The notes below the pieces were generated by a model. The model saw only the letters and a program-made list of their open reading frames with translations, had not been told where the DNA came from and did not search any database. Positions 36,677-47,406 of a stretch of 64,000 bases of DNA are shown one piece after another; within the stretch, counting starts at the first letter, position 1, and every line of letters begins with the position of its first letter. The position numbers were made by a program, and so were the translations under genes. The stretch comes from Paramecium octaurelia (taxonomy: Eukaryota > Ciliophora > Oligohymenophorea > Peniculida > Parameciidae), in contig CAJJDP010000030.1 in NCBI GenBank assembly GCA_905182995.1, positions 252,747 to 316,746 of the forward strand, read 5' to 3'.

Positions 36677-38347
36677 TCACTCTTTATTAGCAATAATTCT
36701 TTTTATTTATATTCCACATAGCTAGATAAAGGGATTTATAAGTAAAATACCGTATAGTATAATTATGAAAAATTTTAAGAAATTCAAAAACGAAGAAATT
36801 GGATGATCCTATGTAAAATATTTTAAGTAGTTGTTTGCATCATCATTTATTATGCAAGGAATATTTATAATTATTTAAATTTCTTCAATAATTTTATTAA
36901 TTTGATCTTAAATTATTTGGATTACTATAATTAAAGTAGTTGAGTGGAGGATGCGGGTTATTTATATTATTCTAAGTGAATTATTTTAAGAATTGTTCTA
37001 TCGTTCCACTACCTGTAATTACTACTAGCTTTGATTCAATTATCCCTTTTAATCAATACAGAATTCTTCAATTTATAAATTACCCAAAACTGTCTATTAA
37101 CTTCCATAATTTGTCTATTTTAAGAAATTTTCTATTATGTACTACTCAGCCAATCTTGAGCCAACGTGTAAAATCAACACCACAATTATTTGAATTGATT
37201 TTATTATAATAAGTTTTTCTTCATATTTATTATTTAACATGTTTTCAAAGTATTCATTTTCTAAGCAATTTAGTTCTATTTCTGTAAAAGGTTTCGCTTG
37301 CAAAGTCCAACTATGATTTTTATCAATGTAAAAATGACTTAATTCATTTTTAAATTAAAGTAAATTGTTTGATAAAAATAGCTGTTCCTCAGATAAAGCA
37401 TATTAAATTTGGAATAAATTATCAAATTCTTTACAAACTTCTTGCTAATTTTCTGATAAAATTTATTTTTCAGTAAAGGCTTTTTGGCTATTTAACTTAC
37501 ACATCTTCTCTCCTTTTATAAGATATGCTTAAGAAATGGGTAATCTATCTGAATCGTAACCGAAAAAAAAAACTTATTTATTTCCAAGATTTATTAGTGA
37601 ATAGTTTAGAGACATATTTAATGTTTCCTTATTTGCTATTCCAAAGTCTGAAATAGGACAACTTAGGTTTTGAGGCAAACAATATTTAACCTTATTGCCG
37701 CAAATCTTCTTTTCTTATTCCTTACAATATGTAAAATTGTTCTTCAAAGAAACATTCTTTTCTCTTTTTGCACAAATTAGAAACGCTATTTATATATGAA
37801 TATATATACGAGCTCCATAATTATTGTCGTTTAAATAAATTAAATCTGAATATAGTTCTTAAGAAAACGTAAAGCATGATTGTTTCAAATTTGATTAAGT
37901 ACATTCCTTATCAATAAAGATTTCTGGCTTATGATTTTGTTCCTAAGTGATATTTTTAATTTAACTGCAATCACAACCTTTGATTACTCTTCTATATTTA
38001 TATTCAAATAGTGGCTCATATGGAGAGTTACAAGTTTATTCATTCCATTCAATTTTTAAATCAACAATAATATCTTGATTTAGATTGTTCAAAAATTATT
38101 AATAAACCTCCTAGTTTGTTTAATGCATTAAAAAATATAATCCAGAGTAAGTCATTGAAATTATAACTAAAATCAGAAATGATAATCTGATCTTTAATCT
38201 GTTTTGCAAGTTTTGAAGATTAACTTTCAATCTCTCTATCAAAATTAAGTTCCTTTTCAGGCGTTCTAGTTTATAAACAATATTTATATTGTGTACTCCA
38301 AAATTAATTTGATTGAACTCATCGTTGTTATCAGCCATGTTTATCAA
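36677..38347 (-). CDS. Cysteine-rich membrane protein, unknown family
   Basis: Begins MINMADNNDEFNQ (or three codons later at MADNND). A short cytoplasmic region with basic residues is followed by a membrane span (FLILVIISMTYSGLYFLM near residues 55-75). A long ectodomain with scattered cysteines (GCDCSQIKN, KECTQSN, REKNVSLKN, CGNKVKYCLPQNLSC) and likely N-glycosylation sites comes next. One 24-nt intron is certain. A pair of further introns (20 and 34 nt, together a multiple of three) may lie near 37240-37120; either way the frame continues to TGA at 36677. The C-terminal part is Gln-rich with a second hydrophobic segment (FFIIILYGILLINPF). The 5' two thirds are solid. The 3' third is less certain. 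Confidence 0.6.
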
Positions 38348-38599
38348 AAATCAAAAATTATATTAATATCATATCAAGTAAATCCAAAAAGCTATAAAAA
38401 AAATTATAATAAAAAATAATTCTATAAAATAGATTGTTGTGTATTGTTTTTTCTAAGCTTAATAGTGTTAATAAAAAGAGAATTTATTAGCCATTATTAA
38501 TTTTGTTCAATTATTTATTCAATTTTAAGTCTGGTAAATGATGTTATTGAATAATTAACATATTGTAGATATTTTATTGCTTTTTATACGATCTCTTTG

Positions 38600-38948
38600 C
38601 AGAATTCAAATTTATATTATCATAAACCTAAAGCTTCTAATTCAACTAAAATAATGAAACCATTTTCTTATTAATTACTAACTTGATTTAAGTATCCAAT
38701 TTTATGTTAAATTCTAAAGCATGCCTTTCATTGTAAGCAAAATAGTTCTTTTTAGTCTTAACTCATATTTATATTTAATGGCAATCTTATGAAATTCTTA
38801 TTGATATTTATTCTACTCAATCGATCCATCATTACTTTGCTATATTTAAATTTCTTCCTTCTTGGCAACTATCTACAGCTCTATAAGCCTAATTACTCAA
38901 TTTGAATGGTTGATAATAACAGGAGTATCTAGTTCTTATAATTTTATA
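38600..38948 (-). pseudogene. Gene remnant 3' of the B-box-like gene
   Basis: Two or three overlapping frames here look coding: NDIKLQELDTPVIINHSN then TGA then LIELQIVAKKEEI and DGSIEQNKYQQEF; in another frame NGFIILVELEALGL. None has a start or joins cleanly to a neighbour. Most likely a truncated, decayed gene. Confidence 0.35.
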
Positions 38949-40172
38949 TCATTTATATTATTATAAACTCTAACTAACAAAATCAGGTCTTGTATTATTC
39001 CGCGTCTAAGGCTCTTCATAAATTATTTACGATTATGCAAAATAATCGTTTTCTACATCAGCTAATGGCATCGGAGCAGAGTTGAATTAATTTTGATTCG
39101 GATATACTCTTTAACCAGTCAATTGCACTTATGAATGAAACTAATATTGAGGGGGTACTTGATTGTAAGGTGTTAATGGTACAAATTAAGGCTATTATTG
39201 AAACTAAACTGGATTTCTAGAAGGAGAAGTAAATTATGGAACAACAATTTATTACTTTAAGGTCTAAAATAAGAAATTATATAAGTAATACTTTCTCCTC
39301 TTGTAAAGGCAATTGTATAATATATTTGAGGCCCTCATGCAATTTTTAAACGAATTTTTCTATGGAAGTCTAAAGATTTTTATAATCTTATTTCCATTTA
39401 CTGTCCACATAATCTAAAAATCCATTCACATCTTGAACTTCTTTTGAATTTAGTGTTTCCATTTGCATATCGAATAGCTTACAAAATTCAATAGTAAAAG
39501 CATTACTAAAATATGTTTTTATCATTTTCACAAAGTTATCCTTCATCAAATTGAGAAGGTAAATTCTAAGACTTATATTGAAAAATATACTTTTTATTTA
39601 CAATCTCTCCCTCTTTATTGTTTTTGAATTCGTATTCTTTCTGGTTGACATAAGATTAAATCTTTTTGAAGGCTTCTTCAATATCATTTCCAACATCCTC
39701 CGAGACTTTTATTTTTTCATTGAATTATTCTAAAGTAGTAATGATTTCATTTCTCTCTTCTTAATTATTTTATTTAATCTCCTTTTATTTATCTTGAAAC
39801 TCTTTTTTAAAAGCATCCATTTTCTTTTGCACTCCTCCCAAATTTCTCTCTATCACACTTTAAAAATAATTATTTTCATTTCCACATCTATTTTCTTCTT
39901 GGATTATTTCGGGTTCACCATTAATTAAATATTTAAGGCCAGGACTTACATTTTTGCTGTTGCTTTAATACATTTATAAAACTCCATTCTCTAATAAATT
40001 TGAAAGTTCTTCTAACTTTTAAAATGTGAATTCAAATTTTTACTTTATGCGATTTTTCATGATGCTTAACTGCACAAGGTGAACACATTACTCGTTGCAT
40101 ACACTGCTTTTCTAAGCAAACCCAGCCGATCTTTTATTTAGGATGTTGAGAGCATGTTTAATCGATTTCCAT
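38949..40172 (-). CDS. B-box-like zinc-binding protein with coiled coil and Pro/Gln tail
   Basis: A 380-residue protein after three introns (28, 25, 28 nt), 1143 coding bases. The N-terminus is Cys/His-rich: MEIDQTCSQHPKQKIGWVC, then CMQRVMCSPCAVKHHEKSHK. This C-x2-H ... C ... C-x2-C ... H-x(n)-H spacing matches a B-box type zinc finger as seen in many ciliate proteins. A coiled coil follows (VIERNLGGVQKKMDAFKKEF; EEAFKKIQSYVNQKE). The C-terminus is low-complexity Pro/Gln (PVQFQQQPQFVPLTPYN) ending in an acidic patch. Zinc finger plus coiled coil resembles the TRIM layout without a RING. A ubiquitin or scaffold role is possible but unproven. Confidence 0.8.
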
Positions 40173-40273
40173 TTTGTTAATTATAATAAATTGTAAATTG
40201 ATAATATATATAATTAACTGTCATATTTATCACCAAACACAAGTTATATCTATTTAATTAAATTCAACACCTG

Positions 40274-40784
40274 ATAAAGCTCCCGATAACTCAAAACAGC
40301 CCATTATTAACACAGGGAGTCAATTTCTTCTGATATAAACTATTAATTTAGGAATGAAGACTTTCTATATTCTTATATTATTCTAAATTTAGCAAATTTG
40401 GATTTGAAGTTAAGAAATCTAGGTTCATTACATGATTTCGATAGATAAGATTCAAACATCCACTTATATCTTAAGAATAGTGATTAGATTACAAGTGCTG
40501 AATATATCCAGTAAATAATCTAATTTAATAAAGAATTAAGGATTTGCAATTATAATTAAGATCTGGTTGACTCTAAGCTTATGAGATTTATATTTATTCT
40601 TTTAAGTATAAAGAAGATATTTACAAATAAAGGATTCTGTATGCTCAAAAACATTAGAACAAACATTCAGATCTAAATAAAAATCAACAATATTGACTCA
40701 AACAATCTCACCTCAAATTCTTTCAAAAGTTTCATAAACTTCATTTCCCCTGATGGCCTTATATATATAATATACTAAATTTGA
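40274..40784 (+). pseudogene. 5'-truncated gene fragment
   Basis: A plus frame of about 170 codons free of TGA with convincing composition (DFLYSYIILNLANLDLKL; SAEYIQQIIQFNKELRIC; NSFKSFINFISPDG). There is no ATG in frame near its 5' end and no ATG on this strand for 200 bases upstream. It abuts the start of the divergent B-box-like gene. Probably a gene fragment stranded by rearrangement. Confidence 0.4.
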
Positions 40785-41412
40785 ATTCTATAAGGAATAA
40801 AACTCCTTAATGCAAATCAGATGGGAATTTTTTATAAATAATTAGAATTTCAGAAGTAACAATGTTCTGATTATTTTACTATAATATCAAGAAGATTTAT
40901 GATATAATAACCTATTGTAATTAATAAAGAACTCAAATTCTTTTAATATAAATTACATTAATAAAATAGATATACAGTTGAACTTTGTTTGATTATCTAA
41001 TCGATTGGCAATTACATCATTTAGATATATTTGAAGTAATAGTATTTAGATTTGCTTTTCAATATTAGTTATATAACAATATACCTTTCTAATTTTGATG
41101 AAAAAAATAATCAATTTTATAAAATATTTGAAATAAGACAAGAATATGTGGGTGTCTAGTGGTATATTTATATTTAAAACAATATTCTAGATTTGAATAG
41201 AATAGTCTAAAGATAATAATTTCAACTGATTTCAGTTTCATTATAAAATTATATTTATTATTGATTTCTTCAAATAAAAATATTTGATTTTAGATTTACA
41301 AAAATAAAATGGCATTCTTAATTTGAGATGTTGTACATAATTAATGACTCTTAATTGGATTTGTTTTATTAAATTTAATACAATTTTTTAATACAATAAT
41401 ACAAGATCATAA
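40785..41412. other. Gene-free stretch
   Basis: About 630 AT-rich bases between a gene fragment and a convergent minus-strand gene. Nothing recognised. Confidence 0.4.
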
Positions 41413-42228
41413 TCAAGGATAAGGTCGATAATACGAAGGCACCATTTGAGACATCTATGAATGATATTTTATGTTTTTATACCATCTATTATAATTGGTT
41501 ATATTAATAAGTTAGATAGGAGAAGTTTTGAGTTAATTATTATTTTTCCTATTGCAATTACTGTACTCTGCCGGATAATAACATATTCTAAAATTCATTA
41601 ATTGAGTTTATTTACCTACGTATTCAATTATTAAATTAATAGAGCCTAATTCCTATTAGTCTCTTCTGCTTGTTGATAAAGATTTGTTTCCAAATTATCT
41701 TGGACTACATCAACTTTTGTCTGTCTTTATTCACCATAATTTGGTTTATCAGAAGTGGCTAAAAATTTAAAAATTTGTAAATACTTTGGTTGAGAATTTC
41801 TTACTTAGTGGGTAGTGTTTTCTTGTTATCCCTCTTGATTTTCTTTGATGTTCGACCCTCTTTTCTATAGATCTGCATAATTGCCTTAGCAGTTGAAAAA
41901 TTGATATTTAATTCTTTAGCTGCGCTTTTTATGGTACAGCCGGTAGTTGTCACTTATTTTATTAGCTTCTGTCGTTGTTCATTTGATATTTTGGCATACT
42001 TTAGCCCATGCTTACCTATTGTTTCATTTTTTAAAACATACCTCTATATTTATACAGAAGCTCTTATTCCTCCTCTGGAGATCTCTTGAAGGAGGGCTTT
42101 TGGTTTAAGTCTTACGCGAAATCATAGGAAGAGTCTGAAGAATCTGATTCATGTGATGGAGTTGAAGAATCAACTTAGGGTATCTGTTCATGATCCTCCA
42201 CCTTAGATAGCTATTCAACTGATGCCAT
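41413..42228 (-). CDS. Helix-turn-helix DNA-binding protein with coiled-coil tail
   Basis: A 235-residue protein after four introns (26, 26, 28, 28 nt); 708 coding bases. The N-terminus is acidic and Ser-rich (SSTPSHESDSSDSS). The core is a helix-turn-helix of the transposase/paired type: ISNEQRQKLIKQV, TTTGCTIKSAAKELNIN, FSTAKAIMQIYRKEGR, followed by a basic run (TSKKIKRDNKK). Many transposases carry the same GRxxKK sequence after the HTH. A Gln-rich coiled coil ends the protein (QQLQQEKQQLTQNF). No catalytic DDE domain is present, so it is a DNA-binding protein only, perhaps domesticated from a transposase N-terminus. A related HTH occurs in the gene at 63341. Confidence 0.8.
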
Positions 42229-42717
42229 ACAATTTGATTAAATCAATTTAAAAAATAATTGAAAAAAATGTTGATATAGAAGCATTTATATTCTGAAATT
42301 TTATGTATGAGCAAATAAGATTTAATAATATATAAAGTCTCTATTAATTTGATAAATATAATATTTATATTTGATATTTAAAACGCAATCTGTTCTAATA
42401 AATTGATGTGTCTTAGATATTTTTTATTAATTATTTTTAATTATAAAAAAAATAATTAAGAATTTGTATTAAATTAAGTAAAACTTCCACATTAAATTTT
42501 TTGTATTTAGATGGAAGTTTCCAAAGGTATAATTTTATAAACCAGATACTATATCTTAAATTTGTCTCAAACCAAAAGATAACTGGTGAAGAGATTAATA
42601 TCTGTTTTGTTATAATACTAATTTTAATTTAAACTATGACTTTTAAATTAACAAAAGTTTCAACCTTGCACAAGTAAAATAAGTTCATTTTTATTGAATT
42701 AATAAAACAACATTCGA
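42229..42717. other. Gene-free stretch
   Basis: About 490 AT-rich bases between two minus-strand genes, containing the promoter of the HTH gene. No gene seen. Confidence 0.4.
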
Positions 42718-43682
42718 TCATTTCTTTTAGTGTAAAATCTGCTTACTAGTTTTAGTTCGATTCAATTTAAAATTAATTTTATCTCCAAGCTTTTTATTTG
42801 ATTACGAACGACTTTGCGAATTTTCCTTCTTATTATTCCTACCTGTTTTACGATCATCTTTGACTAATACTTTGGGCTAAATTATAGATTCTCCCTCTGG
42901 TTGTTAAATCACAGATTTTCTAACTTGATTTTAAACTTGGGTTTTAGCAGGAACTTTATACTAATTAAATCCAATATGCAAATTTTGAACATTATTCTTT
43001 AAGATATCTTGATCTTTTAGTAACACCTCCATAAGCCGTCTCATATCACTTAACTGCTATTCAACTCTTTTATCATGATTCTCACTCTCAGTATCTTAAA
43101 TTTTTATTTAAGTATCAGGTTTCGATTCAATCTTAGCTATTCGTTGTTCCAATTTATGAAAATCTACTTTTAAAGCACTCTATCGAATTTCATCCATCAT
43201 GATTTCGATTTTACGATTGATAGTTTTCTCAAATTCCTCTTATATTGGTTATTATTCTTTTTATTAAATTGTTTCCAATAACTCTAATCGATATTAAGTT
43301 TCATGTAATTGATGATTGATTTTTCTTAATTCATTATGATATAATTCTTCCATTTTTGTATTTATATATCGAGCAATCTTACAATTTTCATATTCTTATG
43401 TTTCTGCAAAATTTTACAACAATTTTATTAACTTTATCAAATTCTTCAACTTTTCATCATGATCTTCAATTGATTATTCTATTCCTCTGATCCTTTTTTC
43501 AAATTTATGATCAATTGATGCTGCCTATTAAATATAAATACTTCTACTTTTTCCAATTACTATTCAAGATGTTTGATATAATTTTCTTTATTATGAGGAA
43601 TCATCTTACTATCTTCACTAGTTTTCTTTAAAATAGGAGATATACTTCGCTTATGTTTTTCAGAATAGTTAGAATAGTTCAT
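42718..43682 (-). CDS. Coiled-coil hypothetical protein (313 aa)
   Basis: One 23-nt intron near the 5' end is removed, giving 942 coding bases. The N-terminus MNYSNYSEKHKRSISP is basic and Ser-rich. Most of the protein is coiled coil (HKFEKRIRGIEQSIEDHDEK; HLEQQLEKV; MRRLMEVLLKDQDILKNN). The tail is basic (RKTGRNNKKENSQSRSQS; KTSKQILHQKK). No membrane segment or signal peptide. The basic ends and central coil would suit a cytoskeletal cross-linker. This is inference from composition alone. Confidence 0.75.
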
Positions 43683-43757
43683 CAAAATAAAAGAATTAAA
43701 TTTATTTTATAATTGATAGAAACATCGATCATAATGATAAAAGAAATTTAAAATATT

Positions 43758-44139
43758 CAATTTTTCGGTTATTATAAAAGCAATTATGAGGCAACTTGAA
43801 GAATTTACATAATCTACAATATATTCTGACTCGAATTTTTGAAGTAAACAATAGGTATATCTGATTCTAAAATAAAATCATTCAAAGTTTTTTAACATCT
43901 CCAGAGTTAGATTCTGACTTAAGGAATAGAAATAAAACTTTTATTTCTCATATTAATTAGGTTCCCTTTCTTAGTTAACCTTGATCAAAGAGTGGCTCTC
44001 CTTTTAGGGAATGTATTAATTATTCTCTCTAAATCGTAATAGCTCCTTTACTTTCTTCTGTTAAATATAAAATATTTCCTTTCAAATTACCTAATTCTAT
44101 TTGGATATAAAATTATAATAAACTTTAATTAATTAGCAT
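43758..44139 (-). pseudogene. Small gene with an unresolved frame change
   Basis: The frame starting MLINQSLLQFYIQIEL runs through GNLKGNILYLTEESKGAI and LKGEPLFDQGQLRKGT to TGA at 43948. A second frame starts two bases earlier and continues with TLNDFILESDIPIVYF and ILQIMQILQVASQLLL to TGA at 43758. Both look coding and are clearly parts of one protein, but no GT...AG intron of acceptable length bridges them. Either an assembly error, a recent frameshift, or a programmed shift. Confidence 0.45.
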
Positions 44140-44641
44140 CCTTTTACATAATAAAACAAATTCTAGTAATTATTATTAAGAATAAGTTGGTGGTTCATTT
44201 CTCCCCTTGAACTATTATGTCAAATCTAATTTTATAAATTAAAAAAATTATTTTTTGTTGTTTTCTATATTTTATGGAAGTGTATTTTTAGTATTGATGC
44301 TTTGATCAATTTCTTTCAAAAATAAAATCATTGCAATTAAGATAATTTATTGTCAATCTTTTGATCTTGTTAATTAATTAAGTAAACTGCGATTATTTAT
44401 CAACATTTTAGATTTAATATTTTTGATTTCTGAACATGCCTAAATGTTTTTAGCCTAAAGATTATTTTAACTATAATTGATTAAAATCATTGATATTGGA
44501 AAAATAGAGTTTATTTTAATAACATAATTATTAAGAGTAAACATCATTAAAAATATATAACAACTAATAAAGATGTAATAATAAATAATAATATTTATAT
44601 CTTAATAAAAAGTCAACATCAACCGAATAGCTCTGTCTTCT
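44140..44641. other. Gene-free stretch
   Basis: About 500 AT-rich bases between two minus-strand genes. Weak coding-like patches only. Confidence 0.4.
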
Positions 44642-46140
44642 TCATATAATCAAGGGGTATGTGGCATTCTCAATTTTTTTCAGATCTTCTCCACAATAGC
44701 TCATTTAAGGAGAGATTTCAACTAAATCTTCTTCTTAAGTTCCCTCTAATTTCAGGTATCTCTTATGTAAATTGGACAACTAGATCACTGCTCTTCGTGG
44801 ATCATCAATCAGCAAGGCACAATCTTCTGTTTGGTGTAAAATTGTTATATCAGTTACTTCTATTATATCTTGAATGTGTTTTTCAAAATGAATATTAGAT
44901 CCTCTCTTGATACAGTGATATCTTTAATTAAGTTTCAATGCTCTCTCATGAGTCGATTTTATTTTATTGAGAAATGAAACTGATAGATATAAATCATTCA
45001 GTAACATTTAAGTCAAGTTGTATGAATTTTCTGTTATGGTGGAGTCCCCTTCTTCCATAGTTTTAAATTGTCTATTTGAATAGAATATCCTGTCATCTAA
45101 TATTGAATTAGTTTCTATAACTTTGCATAATACATCAGCCTTCTATTTACAAATGAGATTCAGCATTTATGGATCTAATGGCAATCCAACTAGATTATCC
45201 AAACCCAAGAAATGAAGATACTCCATGTTTGGAAATTTACTGAAATTATCTAAAACCCTTTTACTTAATGAATGAATTGAGTTATATAAAAATTGAACCA
45301 GTCCCTTCAGGTGTCATAATAGGTTAATTTTCTTATTCAAACACTACCTATCCTTTTTAATCAATCACAGGCAATGATTTCTCTATTATAAAGTAGATTG
45401 ATTAAAATTCAAAATCTCTTTAGTTTTTGAGATACATTTAAATCTTGTCTGAATTTTGATCAGAAAGTACAATTGCAATTGGATAATCAGCAATATTCTT
45501 ATTTTCAGAAGCTTAAACATTTAAATGATACTTATTACATAACATAAGAATTTTTTTCAGTCTTTCCATCATTATTTACAATGCACATTTCTTAGAAGGA
45601 AGTCCTATATCACTTAACAGTTTATTAGACAATCGAGAACTGCGACCTCCACATAATAACACTATTCCAACTTTTTGTTCCTAAAATTAATTCGTAATTC
45701 CTTACTTTTATTAAATCAAAGTTCTGTTCTTGGCAATTAGTGCTTTAAATAACATTACATTAAAAGGCATCTGTCTAATTTTCTTTATAACAATGATGAA
45801 ATAGCTAAATAATGTAATTTAATTTCTATACAGAGTCAATGAATTCAAAATCTATGCGTTCTAATTTTGTCATAAACTGCTACTTTTTTTAATTATCAAT
45901 GTTGTCTAATATTTTTAAAATATGAGTTTATCGAGAAGCAATCATTCTTTAAATTAAAGATGAAAATATTTTATCTATTTGTTATTCTAAATATGTGTGT
46001 GTTTTGTTACATGATGCGATATTGTTTGCAATATTTTCCAGCTTTTGGTAAGTCGAAAATCTATTGTAATCAAGTTTTAAATAATCTTCTTCTTTATTGT
46101 CTATTTTCTCCAAGACATTTTGAGAAGTGCAAACTCCCAT
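44642..46140 (-). CDS. UDP-sugar pyrophosphorylase-like protein (UAP1 family), divergent
   Basis: A 473-residue protein after three introns (27, 25, 25 nt); 1422 coding bases. The body follows UDP-N-acetylglucosamine pyrophosphorylase, which makes UDP-GlcNAc from UTP and GlcNAc-1-P: the nucleotide loop region VGIVLLCGGRSSRLS followed by IGLPSKK, the strand YFIIEKSLPVIDQKG, the PIMTPEGTGS segment, the VDN-like LHFLGLDNLVGLPLDP, and the end EISPQMSYCGEDLKK. The uridyl-binding consensus GGxGTRLG is altered to GGRSSRLS, and PDGNGG is altered to PEGTGS. An extra N-terminal helix domain starts MGVCTSQN, a likely myristoylation plus palmitoylation signal that is unusual for this cytosolic enzyme. 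Catalysis may be lost or changed. The first about 80 coding bases are repeated in the duplicated block at 47408. Confidence 0.8.
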
Positions 46141-47406
46141 TTGATTAAAATTTAGAATGTGATTTATATATATATATTTATGAGGTTATTATTTATATAA
46201 AGAATTAAATTATTCACCAATCCAATTTTCAATGACAGAAGTGACTGAAACTTTAATGCTTCAAGCATTGGGTTGATGTCCAATAAATTATAATTGAACA
46301 AAATGGTATTTTATCAATTAATCTTGCTTAAAGTTGAGGAGGGAACAAAAGGGGATTGATTATTAGAGAATATTGAAGTCAAGATAAAAATTAATTATTT
46401 TTATATTAATTTAAATATGAAAATTCCCATTTATTTACTTGAACAACCTAAAGAAATTGAGCTGCGAGTATTTTATTTTATAAGCCTAGATGTTGTAAAT
46501 AATTCAAGAGTACTCCTCCTGTTTCATAGATAAATTTATGCTAATTTCTCTTGATCATACTCATCCAATCCACAAATTATCATAAGGATCATTATCCTTA
46601 ATATTAAATAAGCTTGATTATCAGATTTAATTAGCAGTTGATCAAATACAATAAAACCCTAGTTTTTATTGTCAGTCTCTGCTGTCTCTCATAAATTAAA
46701 TGCTGGAATTAGAGTGCTATCGGTATGACATTAAATTAAAATAGAAAATTGTTTAACTCATTAGATCATCTATTTGATATGCTAGAATGTTCAGACAATT
46801 TATTAGTCTATGAGTAAATAATGCTAATTTTATTAAAACTCTACAAATAACCCTAGAGTCCAACCAATCCGTAATAAAAGGATCTTAGCAATCAACAATT
46901 GAAAGAATACCTTCCAAGAACCATATATTTTACAAGAATCATGCTGGATCATTATAATAATTTGTCTTCTAACAAGATAGAGTTAATAGATTATTATTAT
47001 CAAGATCCAAATTATCAAATCCTTTCTGATGCCCCAATAGAATTTCCTAAATTGGTTATAGAGTATATGGAACCAAACTTATTGAATGAAGCATATCAAG
47101 ATTTGTGCAAGAACGGTGTTCACAAGAAAGAATTACATCAACCCATCTTAATTAGAGTAGTGTCAACAATATAATTAGAATTTTGAAATTACTGATGTAA
47201 ATTCCAACACGGGCCTATCATTGTCCAAAACTTATCTGAATTCATAAGATTAAAACCTATGTCCTCTAGTTGATGCCATGAAATATAGAATCCTCATCTA
47301 TAGAGAATTTTAAAAAAATTAAATTCCCACAGTATCTATTGTGATTTCTTTGCACATACAATCTCTCCTTATGTATATGCTTCTTTATTAGTTTTGCTTA
47401 ATCAAT
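46062..47406 (+). repeat. Direct duplication, copy 1 (1345 bp), probable assembly artefact
   Basis: Identical by inspection to 47408-48752 and separated from it by a single N at 47407. It contains the start of the UAP1-like gene (minus) and the first exons of the HUWE1-like gene (plus). The left flank reads correctly into the UAP1-like gene. Confidence 0.95.

Noticed and set aside
36976-37209. Plus-strand ORF of 77 codons
   Set aside because: Antisense to the 3' part of the cysteine-rich membrane protein; no features of its own.
41901-42089. Plus-strand ORF of 62 codons
   Set aside because: It lies antisense to the spliced HTH gene, whose frame, introns and length all fit.
45960-46148. Plus-strand ORF with hydrophobic start
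   Set aside because: Antisense to the N-terminus of the UAP1-like gene, which reads through without a break.
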